Counted from the stretch's first letter, positions 1 to 7,494 are shown. The stretch: 36,386 nt of DNA from Parcubacteria group bacterium GW2011_GWB1_40_14 (GCA_000996085.1 LBYG01000003.1:1-36386), one strand, 5' to 3'. The notes: generated by a model from the sequence alone, not told the origin. Numbers and translations are program-made.

Positions 1-287
1 CTGGAAACGCTTATATTTTTTTCGGCACAATATTTAATATCAATATGGTCAAATCCCGTAGAACGCGTACTGACATGTTTAAGTTTCGGTAGCGCATCAA
101 TTACCGCACGGTTAACGACCGAATCAACAAAAACAGAAAGAATCTCTGCCTGATCATCTTTGGGTAAATTGTCGGGAGAAATAATTTGCTCAATACATTC
201 TACATCTATATCCTTGAAAGCGTTGAATTTAGTTTTTATATATTCGCCTTCCCACGGTTTCACACCAAAAAAATGTACTTTGGTCAT
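1..287 (-). CDS. D-isomer-specific 2-hydroxyacid dehydrogenase, N-terminal part (cut by window edge)
   Basis: The first 95 residues are visible, starting with ATG at 287-285; the rest lies outside the window. The reading MTKVHFFGVKPWEGEYI, then LPKLKHVSTRSTGFDHID near residues 72-88, matches the N-terminal catalytic half of the D-lactate/hydroxypyruvate dehydrogenase family (NAD-dependent 2-hydroxyacid to 2-oxoacid interconversion, cytosol). The NAD-binding Rossmann motif and catalytic Arg/Glu/His are not in view, so lactate, glycerate or phosphoglycerate cannot be told apart. It starts 2 bases after the ppsA stop, so it is almost certainly co-transcribed and perhaps translationally coupled. 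Context favours hydroxypyruvate/glyoxylate or pyruvate as substrate. The family is fairly sure, the substrate is not. Confidence 0.8.
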   Translation of the reverse strand, partial: MTKVHFFGVKPWEGEYIKTKFNAFKDIDVECIEQIISPDNLPKDDQAEILSVFVDSVVNRAVIDALPKLKHVSTRSTGFDHIDIKYCAEKNISVS

Positions 288-289
288 AT

Positions 290-2719
290 TTATTTATCTT
301 TATTTTTTTCTACTTCATATAGAGCCATCGTTGTCTTAACAACGGTATCCGGATTCAAAGAAATACTGTGTATCCCCTCTTCAACAATGAACTTGGCGAA
401 TTCCGGATAGTCACTTGGCGCCTGTCCGCATATACCTATATATTTTCCTTTCTCATTACACAATTTTATTATTTCAGAAACCATTTTCTTTACCGAAGGA
501 TCAAGCTCGTTTGAAACATGACTGACTATACCCGAATCCCGGTCAAGTCCCAAAATAAGCTGTGTTAAGTCGTTGGAACCAATGGACATGCCATCAAAAA
601 TTTCCAAAAATTCTTCCGCCAATAACACATTCGAAGGGATCTCACACATCACATATACCGGAACGACCGCGCTTTCGGTATGTTCCGTTTTTGTATAGTT
701 TGTTACCAGTCCGCTTTGCGCCATTATCTCAAGAGTTTTTCTGCCTTCTTCCGGAGTGCGGCAAAAAGGGACCATAGGGATAACGTTAGTTAACCCCATC
801 TCGTTACGTACTTTTTTCAAAGCTAAACATTCCAGTTTAAAGGCTTCTTTAAATTTTTCGTCGTAATAACGCGAAGCGCCACGCCAGCCTATCATCGGAT
901 TTTCTTCCACGGGCTCATACAATACTCCACCGATAAGACTGCGATATTCATTGGTTTTAAAATCAGAAAACCTCACAATAACCGGATTTGGATGAAAAGC
1001 CAGACCAATTTTGGCAATACCGTATGCTAAATTATCCGTATAATAAGCGGTTTTATCTTCCCAACCTAAAGAATTTTTGCTGACTTGTTTTTTTAATTTT
1101 TGAGACAAAGACCTAAAGTTAAGCAGAGCCAGGGGATGTATGCCTATATCCGAGGCAATAATAAATTCTTCCCGCGCAAGCCCTACCCCGCTATTTGGAA
1201 TAAATGATTTTCCGAATGCAGTATCGGGAGTGGCGATATTCATCATTATTTTTGTCTTGATCTTCGGTATTGCCGCAATATCATGTTCGGTAATATTAAA
1301 TTTAAGCGTTCCTTCAAAAATAACTCCGTCGCTTCCTGTGGTATCTACAGTTATGGCTTGCCCGGTTTTTATTCTGTCAGTGGCTTCTTGAGCTCCAACA
1401 ACCGCGGGAATGCCCAACTCGCGCGAAACTATAGCCGCGTGCGAAGTTCGTCCGCCCTTATCAGTAACGATAGCTGAGGCAATTTTCATTATCGGTTCCC
1501 AATCAGGATCCGTTATTTCAGTAACAAGTATCTCGCCTTCTTTGAATTGCAAAATGTTTTTTACGTCCTTTATCACATGCGCTTTACCTGTGGCTATTCT
1601 GCTGCCAACAGAAACGCCTCTTACAATTTCTTTACCGTCCTCTGTGCGTATATATTCTTTTATTTTAGATAGGTCTCTGGAAACCTGAACTGTTTCAGGG
1701 CGTGCCTGCACTATAAAAAGTTCTCCGCTTATGCCGTCTTTAGCCCATTCAATATCCATCGGTGTCCATTTTCCGTTCTTTTCGGAATAATGACGTTCAA
1801 TTTCCAAACCCCAAGAGGCAAGAATTTCTATTTCAGCGTTAGTAAGAACAAATTTATCGCGTTCCTTATGGGGCGTCTTTATTTGTTTTACCGGCACTAT
1901 CCCCCCCTTGCCTTCCGCATAGATCATTTTATCTTCTTTTCTTCCTAGCTTTCTTGAAATGACACGCAGAGGCAAGCCCTCTTTTTTGGCAACAAGATAT
2001 TCGTCGGGAGAAACTTTACCCTGAACCACCATCTCTCCCAAACCCCATGACGCGTTTATAATAACCACATCGCGAAAACCTGATTCAGTATCAATTGTGA
2101 ACATAACGCCTGAAGCTCCCTTATCTGACCTGACCATATGTTGCACCGCAACAGAAAGAGCTATTTTGAAATGATCAAAACCCTTATCAACCCTATACGA
2201 AATGGCCCGGTCCGTGAACAATGATGCCATTGCAGACTTTACCGCCAGCAAAACATCTTCCGCGCCACGTATCCCAAGATAAGTTTCGTGTTCTCCCGCA
2301 AAGCTCGCGCCGGGCAAATCTTCAGCTGTTGCGCTTGAGCGAACAGCTACATCTACATTTTTACGGTATTTTTTCTCCATCTCTTCATATCTTGAAACTA
2401 TTTGTCCTTTCAAGTCTTCGGGAAGCTCTGCATGTATAATTCCTTTACGTATTTTTTCTCCACGTCGGGCAAGATCTGTAAGATTGCTCGTATCCAATCC
2501 GGTAAGAGAATCTTTAATAAAGGTTTCGAGTCCGGCTTCTTTCAAAAAATGCCAGTATGCCGCGGCTGTTACAATATAACCCGAAGGTATGCGGACACCT
2601 TTTGGTTGTAAATCTGTAAGCATTTCACCAAGTGAAGCATTCTTCCCTCCGACCAAGCCGACATCTTCAATGCCGACCTCTTCCATCCAAACAATAAGTT
2701 TTTTGTTTTCGTCTGTCAT
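290..2719 (-). CDS. ppsA: Phosphoenolpyruvate synthase (pyruvate, water dikinase)
   Basis: PpsA interconverts pyruvate + ATP + water and PEP + AMP + phosphate in the cytosol; in fermentative cells it may run toward pyruvate and ATP. The 809 residues match the usual length of about 790-800. Domain order is normal: N-terminal ATP-grasp domain with GGKNASLGEM (24-33) and RSSATAEDLPGASFAGEHET (127-146); phosphohistidine domain with GGRTSHAAIVSRELGIPAV (422-440, catalytic His427); C-terminal PEP/pyruvate TIM barrel with SIGSNDLTQLILGLDRD (712-728) and CGQAPS (catalytic Cys764). All key residues are present. It follows the glycerate kinase gene by 1 base and precedes a 2-hydroxyacid dehydrogenase by 2 bases, forming an operon around PEP and pyruvate. 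Confidence 0.96.
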   Translation of the reverse strand: MTDENKKLIVWMEEVGIEDVGLVGGKNASLGEMLTDLQPKGVRIPSGYIVTAAAYWHFLKEAGLETFIKDSLTGLDTSNLTDLARRGEKIRKGIIHAELPEDLKGQIVSRYEEMEKKYRKNVDVAVRSSATAEDLPGASFAGEHETYLGIRGAEDVLLAVKSAMASLFTDRAISYRVDKGFDHFKIALSVAVQHMVRSDKGASGVMFTIDTESGFRDVVIINASWGLGEMVVQGKVSPDEYLVAKKEGLPLRVISRKLGRKEDKMIYAEGKGGIVPVKQIKTPHKERDKFVLTNAEIEILASWGLEIERHYSEKNGKWTPMDIEWAKDGISGELFIVQARPETVQVSRDLSKIKEYIRTEDGKEIVRGVSVGSRIATGKAHVIKDVKNILQFKEGEILVTEITDPDWEPIMKIASAIVTDKGGRTSHAAIVSRELGIPAVVGAQEATDRIKTGQAITVDTTGSDGVIFEGTLKFNITEHDIAAIPKIKTKIMMNIATPDTAFGKSFIPNSGVGLAREEFIIASDIGIHPLALLNFRSLSQKLKKQVSKNSLGWEDKTAYYTDNLAYGIAKIGLAFHPNPVIVRFSDFKTNEYRSLIGGVLYEPVEENPMIGWRGASRYYDEKFKEAFKLECLALKKVRNEMGLTNVIPMVPFCRTPEEGRKTLEIMAQSGLVTNYTKTEHTESAVVPVYVMCEIPSNVLLAEEFLEIFDGMSIGSNDLTQLILGLDRDSGIVSHVSNELDPSVKKMVSEIIKLCNEKGKYIGICGQAPSDYPEFAKFIVEEGIHSISLNPDTVVKTTMALYEVEKNKDK

Positions 2720-2720
2720 A

Positions 2721-4022
2721 TCATTTTTTTAATGCCACTAAAAGATCAGATACGTTTGCTCCCGTATCTCCGCAAATAAGCAGATCGCCGGTTTTTTCAA
2801 AAAATGCGGTAGAATTATTATCCGCTAAATGCTGTTCTATACTTAGATTAAACCGTTCTGCTTTTTCCTTTGTTTCGAAGTCGGCAATGGCTCCGGCATA
2901 TTCTCCGTTATCACGTCCGTCTGAAGCAAAAGGAAGTATTATTTCTCCGTCTCCAATAGTTCTCAATGCTGAAATTGCAGCTTCCTGGCTCCTTCCTCCC
3001 TTTCCGCTGTGCAATATTTTAACGGTCGTTTCTCCTCCATAAATAAACGCCGAAGACTCCGGACTGCCGTTCAATTTATCAGCCACTCTTTTACCTAACT
3101 CTTTGGCGTCTCCACGAAGACCGTTTACTTCAACGTTTACATTATATCCCAATTCCAAAGCCTTAACTTCCATGGCGCGCAAAGCAAGTTCATTTGTGAC
3201 AATGACCTTATTGTTCATATTTTTAAAATATCGGTCTTCTTTGGGGGTATCAATAAGCCCGCAATGCGACATGCCGCAATTCTGAAGGATATTGTATTTA
3301 TTTAAAATAGCCTCGGCATCCTGAATTGTCGTTTCATCTTTTATTGTCGGACCAGAAGCCACAAATGCCATTTCCCCTCCGGGCACATCAACAAAGATCA
3401 ATGCCAGTCCCTGAGCGGGATGAGCATATTTGGCCAGATATCCCCCGCGCGCAAAAGATATGTGTTTACGTACAACATTTATCTCCTGAATTGTGGCGCC
3501 TGAGCGGAAAAGTTCCTGGAGAATAACTTTTTCATCGATGCAGGTTGACCCTTGGTCAGGCAAACACAAGAGGGTGGAACCTCCGCCGGATATAACAAAA
3601 ATAACCAAGTCTTCTTCCTTTAGATTTTTAAGCAATTCTACTATTTCCTTACTTACCTCAATATTTTTATCGGAAGGATACGGATGTGTCCCGCCATAAC
3701 ATTTTATTTTCTTTAATGTACATACTTCAGGCTCACGTACATCCAGCGCAATCCCGCCAACAAGCCGCTCGCCTAAAGCCTCTTCAAAAAAAGAGGCTGC
3801 CTCTATCGCGCACTTGCCCACACCTACAAAGAAAATTTTTTGTGTTTTATGTATCGTACACACTTCCTCGTTTATGCAAATACTTTTATCCTCAATTTTT
3901 ATTATATTTTTTAATACTTTTATGGTATCGATCGCGTCTAAACCAGCCTCAGCTATAATAAGCGCTTCTTTTCTAAGTTCGCTTATGGCAAGTTTATCGA
4001 AATTTTTTATCTTTTTGTCCAT
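2721..4022 (-). CDS. gckA: Glycerate 2-kinase (MOFRL/GckA family)
   Basis: Phosphorylates D-glycerate to 2-phosphoglycerate with ATP. From ATG at 4022 it gives 433 residues, the usual family length, beginning MDKKIKNFDKLAISELRKEA. The frame is open 45 codons further upstream (to 4157), but that extension is basic and unlike the family, so I reject it. Visible motifs: FFVGVGKCAIEAA in the N-terminal half, VISGGGSTLLCLP (nucleotide/glycerate loop), INVVRKHIS, and the C-terminal MOFRL domain with GGETTV, GKGGRSQEAA, FASDGRDN and CGDTGANVSDL. The operon with ppsA and a 2-hydroxyacid dehydrogenase suggests a short route hydroxypyruvate or glycerate to 2-PG to PEP to pyruvate; the enolase step must be encoded elsewhere. 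gckA is one of several names used for this family. Confidence 0.92.
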   Translation of the reverse strand: MDKKIKNFDKLAISELRKEALIIAEAGLDAIDTIKVLKNIIKIEDKSICINEEVCTIHKTQKIFFVGVGKCAIEAASFFEEALGERLVGGIALDVREPEVCTLKKIKCYGGTHPYPSDKNIEVSKEIVELLKNLKEEDLVIFVISGGGSTLLCLPDQGSTCIDEKVILQELFRSGATIQEINVVRKHISFARGGYLAKYAHPAQGLALIFVDVPGGEMAFVASGPTIKDETTIQDAEAILNKYNILQNCGMSHCGLIDTPKEDRYFKNMNNKVIVTNELALRAMEVKALELGYNVNVEVNGLRGDAKELGKRVADKLNGSPESSAFIYGGETTVKILHSGKGGRSQEAAISALRTIGDGEIILPFASDGRDNGEYAGAIADFETKEKAERFNLSIEQHLADNNSTAFFEKTGDLLICGDTGANVSDLLVALKK

Positions 4023-4321
4023 AAATTTATATAATCTGGTCTCTATCCTCCATACTATCAGATTTGGACGATCCCATAAAATAGAACAGGGTTTAAACCC
4101 GATAATTCTTGTTTGATTTTGTTTTATGGTTAAAAAGTATGACCGAAATGTCGGCATTTATATTTTGTTTAAGAATTATATCCTCCGAAAACTCAAACAA
4201 AGCAAAGATAATTCTCTCGCCGGATGCACATTAAATGATTTCTATAGAAAACTATCTTTTGGCTTGCCGGTACTTATATCCGTGCTTAGATAAAAGTATA
4301 GAACGTTCAAAAAAACCACTT

Positions 4322-4516
4322 GGGGGTGCTAGGAGAGACGGAGGAAGGAAGCCGTGGAAGTAGGCAACCTTATCCTCTTGAACGCTCTCTCGTCCGGAGG
4401 ATTCCACTAAACCAAGCGAGCCTTAGTAGGAAGATCCAACACAGCCGGGCGCCGTCTCTCCGATGCCACAAAAGAATACTAGGTATAAACAAACACGCTT
4501 TAAAGCGTGTTTGTTT
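4322..4516 (+). ncRNA. Structured non-coding RNA with intrinsic terminator, family not certain
   Basis: A 500-base gap between minus-strand genes holds a GC-richer, compact RNA-like segment. A perfect 10-bp closing stem pairs GGAGAGACGG (4332-4341) with CCGTCTCTCC (4452-4461). Inside, GTGGAA (4354-4359) pairs with TTCCAC (4402-4407), and ATCCTC (4372-4377) can pair with GAGGAT (4397-4402) as a competing helix. The purine-rich strand GGAGGAAGGAAGCCG (4340-4354) resembles conserved loop segments of structured RNAs. It ends in a strong plus-strand terminator at 4487-4519, which sets the strand. I tested 4.5S/SRP, RNase P, tmRNA, 6S and common riboswitch signatures by eye and none fits. The raiA-motif RNA is a possible relative by size and style, but that is from memory and unverified. 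No ORF longer than about 70 codons fits it. Confidence 0.65.
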
Positions 4517-4522
4517 TTTATC
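4487..4522 (+). terminator. Intrinsic terminator of the 4.3-kb RNA
   Basis: A perfect 15-bp palindrome, AAACAAACACGCTTT (4487-4501) and its complement (4502-4516), runs into a T-tract on the plus strand ending at 4519. The minus-strand copy lacks a comparable T-run, although the minus-strand gene ending at 4539 may also use it weakly. Confidence 0.85.
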
Positions 4523-4538
4523 TTAATCCTCTATTTAT

Positions 4539-5129
4539 TTATTGCGCATGCTCCCCCGCTCCGCCGCATCCGTCAGACAAATCCCAAACATCCACAATCT
4601 GATCGCCTGAAAAATTGTATTGTTGAATTAACAATTTCGCCAAGCCGCCATAAACATACCAATGCCAGCATTTACAACAGCAAGGTCCTTTCTCGTGTGA
4701 ATTTTCCATCGCATAGTCATATGCTCTCTGCTGCTCAAAAGTTAACGCGTCATCATAATGCGCCGCTAATTCTTTGGCTAACTGAGAATCTATATCGTAA
4801 GGATCCGGTGGAATTATAAAGTACTTATAATATTTTTTCAGTCCTTCTATCTGTTCCGTATAGCGATGGAAATCCATGGGACTACAACAAGAACCTTGAA
4901 TACTTTTGTCTTGCAATCCTTTTTCTACTTCTTTAGTAAAATCAGCAGAACAGGCAGAATTGCCGCTCTTACTTAAATATTCAAACTTGGCTGCTAATGC
5001 TTCCGGGGTACTGTGCTGAGTATGATTAGAATGATCCGCGGGCCATAAACCGCCCGTATAAAAATAAATGCCTATGGCAGAAGCCAAGCTCAAAAAAACA
5101 ATGGGTTTTAATTTTTCCTTCAAAACCAT
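4539..5129 (-). CDS. Membrane-anchored cysteine-rich protein, function unknown
   Basis: 196 residues. An N-terminal hydrophobic segment (about 8-25, PIVFLSLASAIGIYFYTGG) with only a few charged residues before it suggests a signal anchor, with the rest outside the membrane. The outer part has many cysteines in tight groups: SACS (59-62), GSCCS, and PCCCKCWHWYVYGG near 149-162, plus a C-terminal DGCGGAGEHAQ. Closely spaced Cys and His suggest metal binding (copper, mercury or iron-sulfur) or redox work; this is inference. The segment SPMDFHRYTEQIEGLKKYYKY and a Tyr-rich middle are regular enough to be a real conserved family, but I cannot name it. It starts at ATG 5129 and ends just beyond the RNA terminator. 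It stands alone between two non-coding gaps. Confidence 0.75.
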   Translation of the reverse strand: MVLKEKLKPIVFLSLASAIGIYFYTGGLWPADHSNHTQHSTPEALAAKFEYLSKSGNSACSADFTKEVEKGLQDKSIQGSCCSPMDFHRYTEQIEGLKKYYKYFIIPPDPYDIDSQLAKELAAHYDDALTFEQQRAYDYAMENSHEKGPCCCKCWHWYVYGGLAKLLIQQYNFSGDQIVDVWDLSDGCGGAGEHAQ

Positions 5130-5184
5130 ACGTTTCTCATCATAACAAACTATTCAATATTGTGTCGAATGTTTAATTTTAAAT

Positions 5185-5215
5185 AAAAATCACCCTACAA
5201 AATAAAGTGATTTTT
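5185..5215 (-). terminator. Probable terminator below the HEPN-motif gene
   Basis: AAAAATCAC (5185-5193) and GTGATTTTT (5207-5215) form a 9-bp stem with a 13-base loop. Read on the minus strand, the stem is followed by TTTTTATTT, fitting termination of the gene ending at 5383. The rest of 5130-5382 holds only a small GCGAGC/GCTCGC hairpin (5288-5308) and no coding signal that I can see. Confidence 0.55.
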
Positions 5216-5382
5216 GAATGGGTCGCTTGGCCTTTGAAATTAGAACCTGTTTAATGAGCAACTACTGAAAAATAAATATATTTTATTGCGAGCAGGGCTC
5301 CGCTCGCCCGACCCCCTACCCCGCTCTTAGGTATAACAGATTATCTACGAATTTTTGCAAATTACTGTTTCCGATTCCGCGG

Positions 5383-6060
5383 CTACACAGACATAATCGT
5401 TCTAATATGCGCTAATGCCGTCTCAATTACGATACGTTGAATATTATCGTATGTAATTGATATATCCAAAGAGAAGAAGGTCTCCTTATCACTCATTCTT
5501 CCTTCGGTTATAAGACTTCCATTCACTGCCATCGATGAATCGGGCAACTGAAATGTCCAAAAATCGTTTCCGTGAGCTGCATCATTTCGCGCCTGCCAAA
5601 GAATCCTGATAACCTTTTCTACCGAACCAAACTCTACACCTTTTTCATCGCCCAACGGACGTCTAATGCCATGAAATAATTGGATTTTATTTTCGTCAGA
5701 TAACCCCTGAAAGAATCCTTTGATAACCTCCCAACTACCTTTTTGTTGTGCGATAATCTGACCCTCATTCAATGCTATGCGACTTCTCATAATACTTTCT
5801 GCGGTGGCAAGTAAAAAAATCAATCGTAATGACGGTCGGTCTGGTCGTAAAGTCTCAACAATCTCGGCAAGTTCAATATACCAATCTAAACGTAAAAGCA
5901 TCCCACGCGCTCCTGATATTTTAAACGCATCGTCCAAAAAAATCTCCGTAGTCTTTTCACTCGAAAAAAATGGCTTTAACAACTTCAAAAGCGAATCTTT
6001 TCTTCGAGCTCGCAGATATTTATTTAATTCTTCCGCTGTTGCACGAAAATCATCATCCAT
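5383..6060 (-). CDS. Hypothetical protein with a HEPN-type R-x4-H motif
   Basis: 225 residues, mostly helical and soluble. The segment RILWQARNDAAHGNDFW contains R158-N-D-A-A-H163, the R-x(4-6)-H signature of HEPN-domain ribonucleases and nucleotide-binding proteins, preceded by a long helix (LRLIFLLATAESIMRSRIA). HEPN proteins are common in defence and toxin-antitoxin loci. The C-terminal 55 residues look beta-rich (SLITEG, TFFSLDISITYDN). There is no adjacent nucleotidyltransferase (MNT) antitoxin partner; the neighbours are an intergenic gap and a tRNA-like gene. Motif plus length fit an Apea-like or RiboL-PSP-like HEPN protein. Nuclease activity is inference from one motif. Confidence 0.65.
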   Translation of the reverse strand: MDDDFRATAEELNKYLRARRKDSLLKLLKPFFSSEKTTEIFLDDAFKISGARGMLLRLDWYIELAEIVETLRPDRPSLRLIFLLATAESIMRSRIALNEGQIIAQQKGSWEVIKGFFQGLSDENKIQLFHGIRRPLGDEKGVEFGSVEKVIRILWQARNDAAHGNDFWTFQLPDSSMAVNGSLITEGRMSDKETFFSLDISITYDNIQRIVIETALAHIRTIMSV

Positions 6061-6099
6061 ACAATAGCTAAATTAACTTTTTAAAGAAAAACAATCAAG

Positions 6100-6128
6100 C
6101 GCCTACAATTTTTTTGTAAGCTAATGCC
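6100..6128. repeat. Hairpin repeat, copy 1
   Basis: CCTACAATTTTTT followed by TGTAAGCTAATG; a closely similar copy lies at 6618-6646 in the same orientation (21 of 24 positions match). Both form a small stem around an A/T loop. The pair brackets the AAT-anticodon tRNA and its terminators, so it might be the trace of an inserted cassette. Confidence 0.5.
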
Positions 6129-6199
6129 ATAAGAATATTTATTGTCCATTTTTTACACACTATTATTATTGGTTTGTCTATTATAAAATAATTCTTATT

Positions 6200-6238
6200 C
6201 TGCCAACTCTTTTGGCAGATTTTTATTTTTTATTTTTG
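6200..6238 (+). terminator. Strong plus-strand terminator without an obvious plus-strand gene
   Basis: CTGCCAA (6200-6206) and TTGGCAG (6212-6218) form a 7-bp stem with a 5-base loop, followed by ATTTTTATTTTTTATTTTT. It points plus-strand, yet the nearest upstream gene is on the minus strand. It may end a short unidentified transcript in 6061-6200 or antisense transcription from the island. Confidence 0.7.
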
Positions 6239-6318
6239 AAAAATTTTTCTTCTTTGTGGATAACATGCTATTTTTACGTTCTTAATATTAAACGGTACAA
6301 TGACAGTATAAACAAAAA

Positions 6319-6337
6319 GAAGCGTGTTTAACGCTTC
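6319..6337 (+). other. Leader hairpin before the tRNA-like gene
   Basis: GAAGCGT (6319-6325), loop GTTTA, ACGCTTC (6331-6337), followed by ATTTTAT and then the tRNA at 6345. Upstream, TACAAT at 6295-6300 could serve as a -10 box; I see no good -35. Confidence 0.4.
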
Positions 6338-6344
6338 ATTTTAT

Positions 6345-6433
6345 GGAGGGTTGGCCGAGACTGGCTTATGGCTCTGATTTAATAAATCAGTGAACGTTAC
6401 AGCGTTCCGAGGGTTCGAATCCCTCACCCTCCT
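6345..6433 (+). tRNA. Type II (Ser-like) tRNA with anticodon AAT, atypical
   Basis: 89 bases fold as a complete type II cloverleaf: acceptor GGAGGGT/ACCCTCC (7 bp), D stem GCC/GGC with a Ser-like GGCCGAG start, anticodon stem CTGAT/ATCAG around loop TTAATAA, long variable arm GAACG/CGTTC (6392-6407), T stem GAGGG/CCCTC with loop TTCGAAT. The loop places AAT at 34-36 (6381-6383), which would read the Ile codon AUU. Bacterial tRNA-Ile is type I, and bacteria rarely use A34. The base at 73 is T, not the G of tRNA-Ser or the A of tRNA-Leu, and CCA is not encoded. Register shifts to a TAA (Leu) anticodon break the anticodon stem. It could be a chimeric or allo-type tRNA, or a decaying gene, in an accessory island. 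Confidence 0.75.
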
Positions 6434-6441
6434 GACACATT

Positions 6442-6470
6442 AGTCACCTAAACGGTGGCTTTTGTGTTTA
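6442..6470 (+). terminator. Terminator of the AAT tRNA
   Basis: AGTCACC (6442-6448) pairs with GGTGGCT (6454-6460, one G-T pair), with outer ACAC/GTGT support and a T-rich tail TTTTGTGTTT. It directly follows the tRNA, supporting a real transcription unit. Confidence 0.65.
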
Positions 6471-6617
6471 TATTTTAATTATACCATAGCAAACCGTTGC
6501 TATCGGCAATCTAGCTGTGGATTAGTTTATCGCACGCCTCTAGAAATATGTCAATGCTATTTATGCTTATTTCTAAAGTCTATTTTGGTTAATAGATTGA
6601 AATAGCCAACAAACCTC

Positions 6618-6646
6618 CTACAATTTTTTGGTAGGTTAATGTCTAT
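6618..6646. repeat. Hairpin repeat, copy 2
   Basis: CCTACAATTTTTTGGTAGG then TTAATG; direct-orientation partner of the copy at 6100-6128. This copy has the better stem (CCTAC/GTAGG). Confidence 0.5.
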
Positions 6647-6672
6647 CGGGGTTGCGAAAAAAATTAAAAACC

Positions 6673-7494
6673 TTACTTAACTGGACGCTTCTTCGTTGCA
6701 ACAATTTCCCCCACATCACCCAAAACCTCACTTATGGTTTCGATTATTTTCATAGTACGCGTCCCATCGCTATCATCCCTAGCGGCCCAGAAATCTTCTT
6801 CAATCCATTCATCCATAAACACAAGATAAACCAAAGTCCTAAAAGATAATCTACCATCCCAAGTAATTCGTTCCATTACTTTGTGCCACGAAGAATCTGC
6901 CCCTCCAGTCCGCAGTACTAGTTTGAATATCGCTTCTTCTGATTCAAGAGGATAAGCCGCTCGAAGTTGAAGATAGTTAACTTTCAAAACTTTAGCGGTT
7001 TCTTTAGCGTCTTTTATATATGTTTTATTACTAGAAGCGCTATCAGAAACTTGATCCGAACGTTTATACATTGTCATCTCAATATGCTTGCCCAACATAG
7101 GCAAAAGCTTTTTCATGGCAGGATTTGTTTGTTCTTTGGTTAATATAACAACCATCTGTTGAATTTCTTGACGAGAAAGACCGCCTGTATTTAACGGTGC
7201 GCCCTGAGCTGATGCCTTAAAAATGTTTTCTATTTGTTGTTCTATAAACAAAACTTTTTCATCATGCGACCCCGTCAATGTTTTATTTATAAAATCACTG
7301 TGCATATCAACAAAGGTTATTGCAGTAATACGTCTGGCTTCTTTTGGAACCATTCCGCCATCCTGCTTTATTAAAAACGATCCGAATACAATTGACGCAA
7401 TATAACCCGCTATTATTCCTATAATTAGTCCACTAAACCCACCGAAAATCAGTCCTCCTAAACCGAAGAGGCCGATTATAATATATGGAATCAT
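6673..7494 (-). CDS. Hypothetical membrane protein with glycine-rich N-terminal hairpin
   Basis: 273 residues. The first 45 are a Gly/Ile-rich double membrane segment (YIIIGLFGLGGLIFGGFSG then IIAGYIASIVFGSFLI), like glycine-zipper membrane hairpins. The rest is soluble and helical: a segment with repeated Gln/Glu (residues 75-125), then a C-terminal part with RTGGADSSWHKVMERITWDGRL and FMDEWIEEDFWAARDD. I do not recognise a catalytic motif. Its start ATG overlaps the TGA of a 55-codon ORF (7491-7658) as ATGA, suggesting translational coupling, and it is the last gene of the minus-strand restriction-modification cluster. It could be a membrane partner of the defence island or a passenger. The family is unknown. 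Confidence 0.65.
   Translation of the reverse strand: MIPYIIIGLFGLGGLIFGGFSGLIIGIIAGYIASIVFGSFLIKQDGGMVPKEARRITAITFVDMHSDFINKTLTGSHDEKVLFIEQQIENIFKASAQGAPLNTGGLSRQEIQQMVVILTKEQTNPAMKKLLPMLGKHIEMTMYKRSDQVSDSASSNKTYIKDAKETAKVLKVNYLQLRAAYPLESEEAIFKLVLRTGGADSSWHKVMERITWDGRLSFRTLVYLVFMDEWIEEDFWAARDDSDGTRTMKIIETISEVLGDVGEIVATKKRPVK

Noticed and set aside
4023..4157. 45-codon N-terminal extension of the glycerate kinase frame
   Set aside because: Basic sequence unlike the family; ATG 4022 gives the usual length and N-terminus.
4321..4350. Possible left attachment site resembling the tRNA-His 3' end
   Set aside because: Only CTTGGG and TGC match with gaps; no better than chance, and it lies in the structured RNA.
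4322..4466. Signal recognition particle RNA
   Set aside because: GGAAGGAAGC resembles the SRP loop, but the flanking AGGTC and the opposing internal-loop strand are missing.
6345..6433. Reading the type II tRNA as tRNA-Leu (TAA)
   Set aside because: Shifting the loop by one base breaks the anticodon stem; the 5-bp CTGAT/ATCAG stem fixes AAT.
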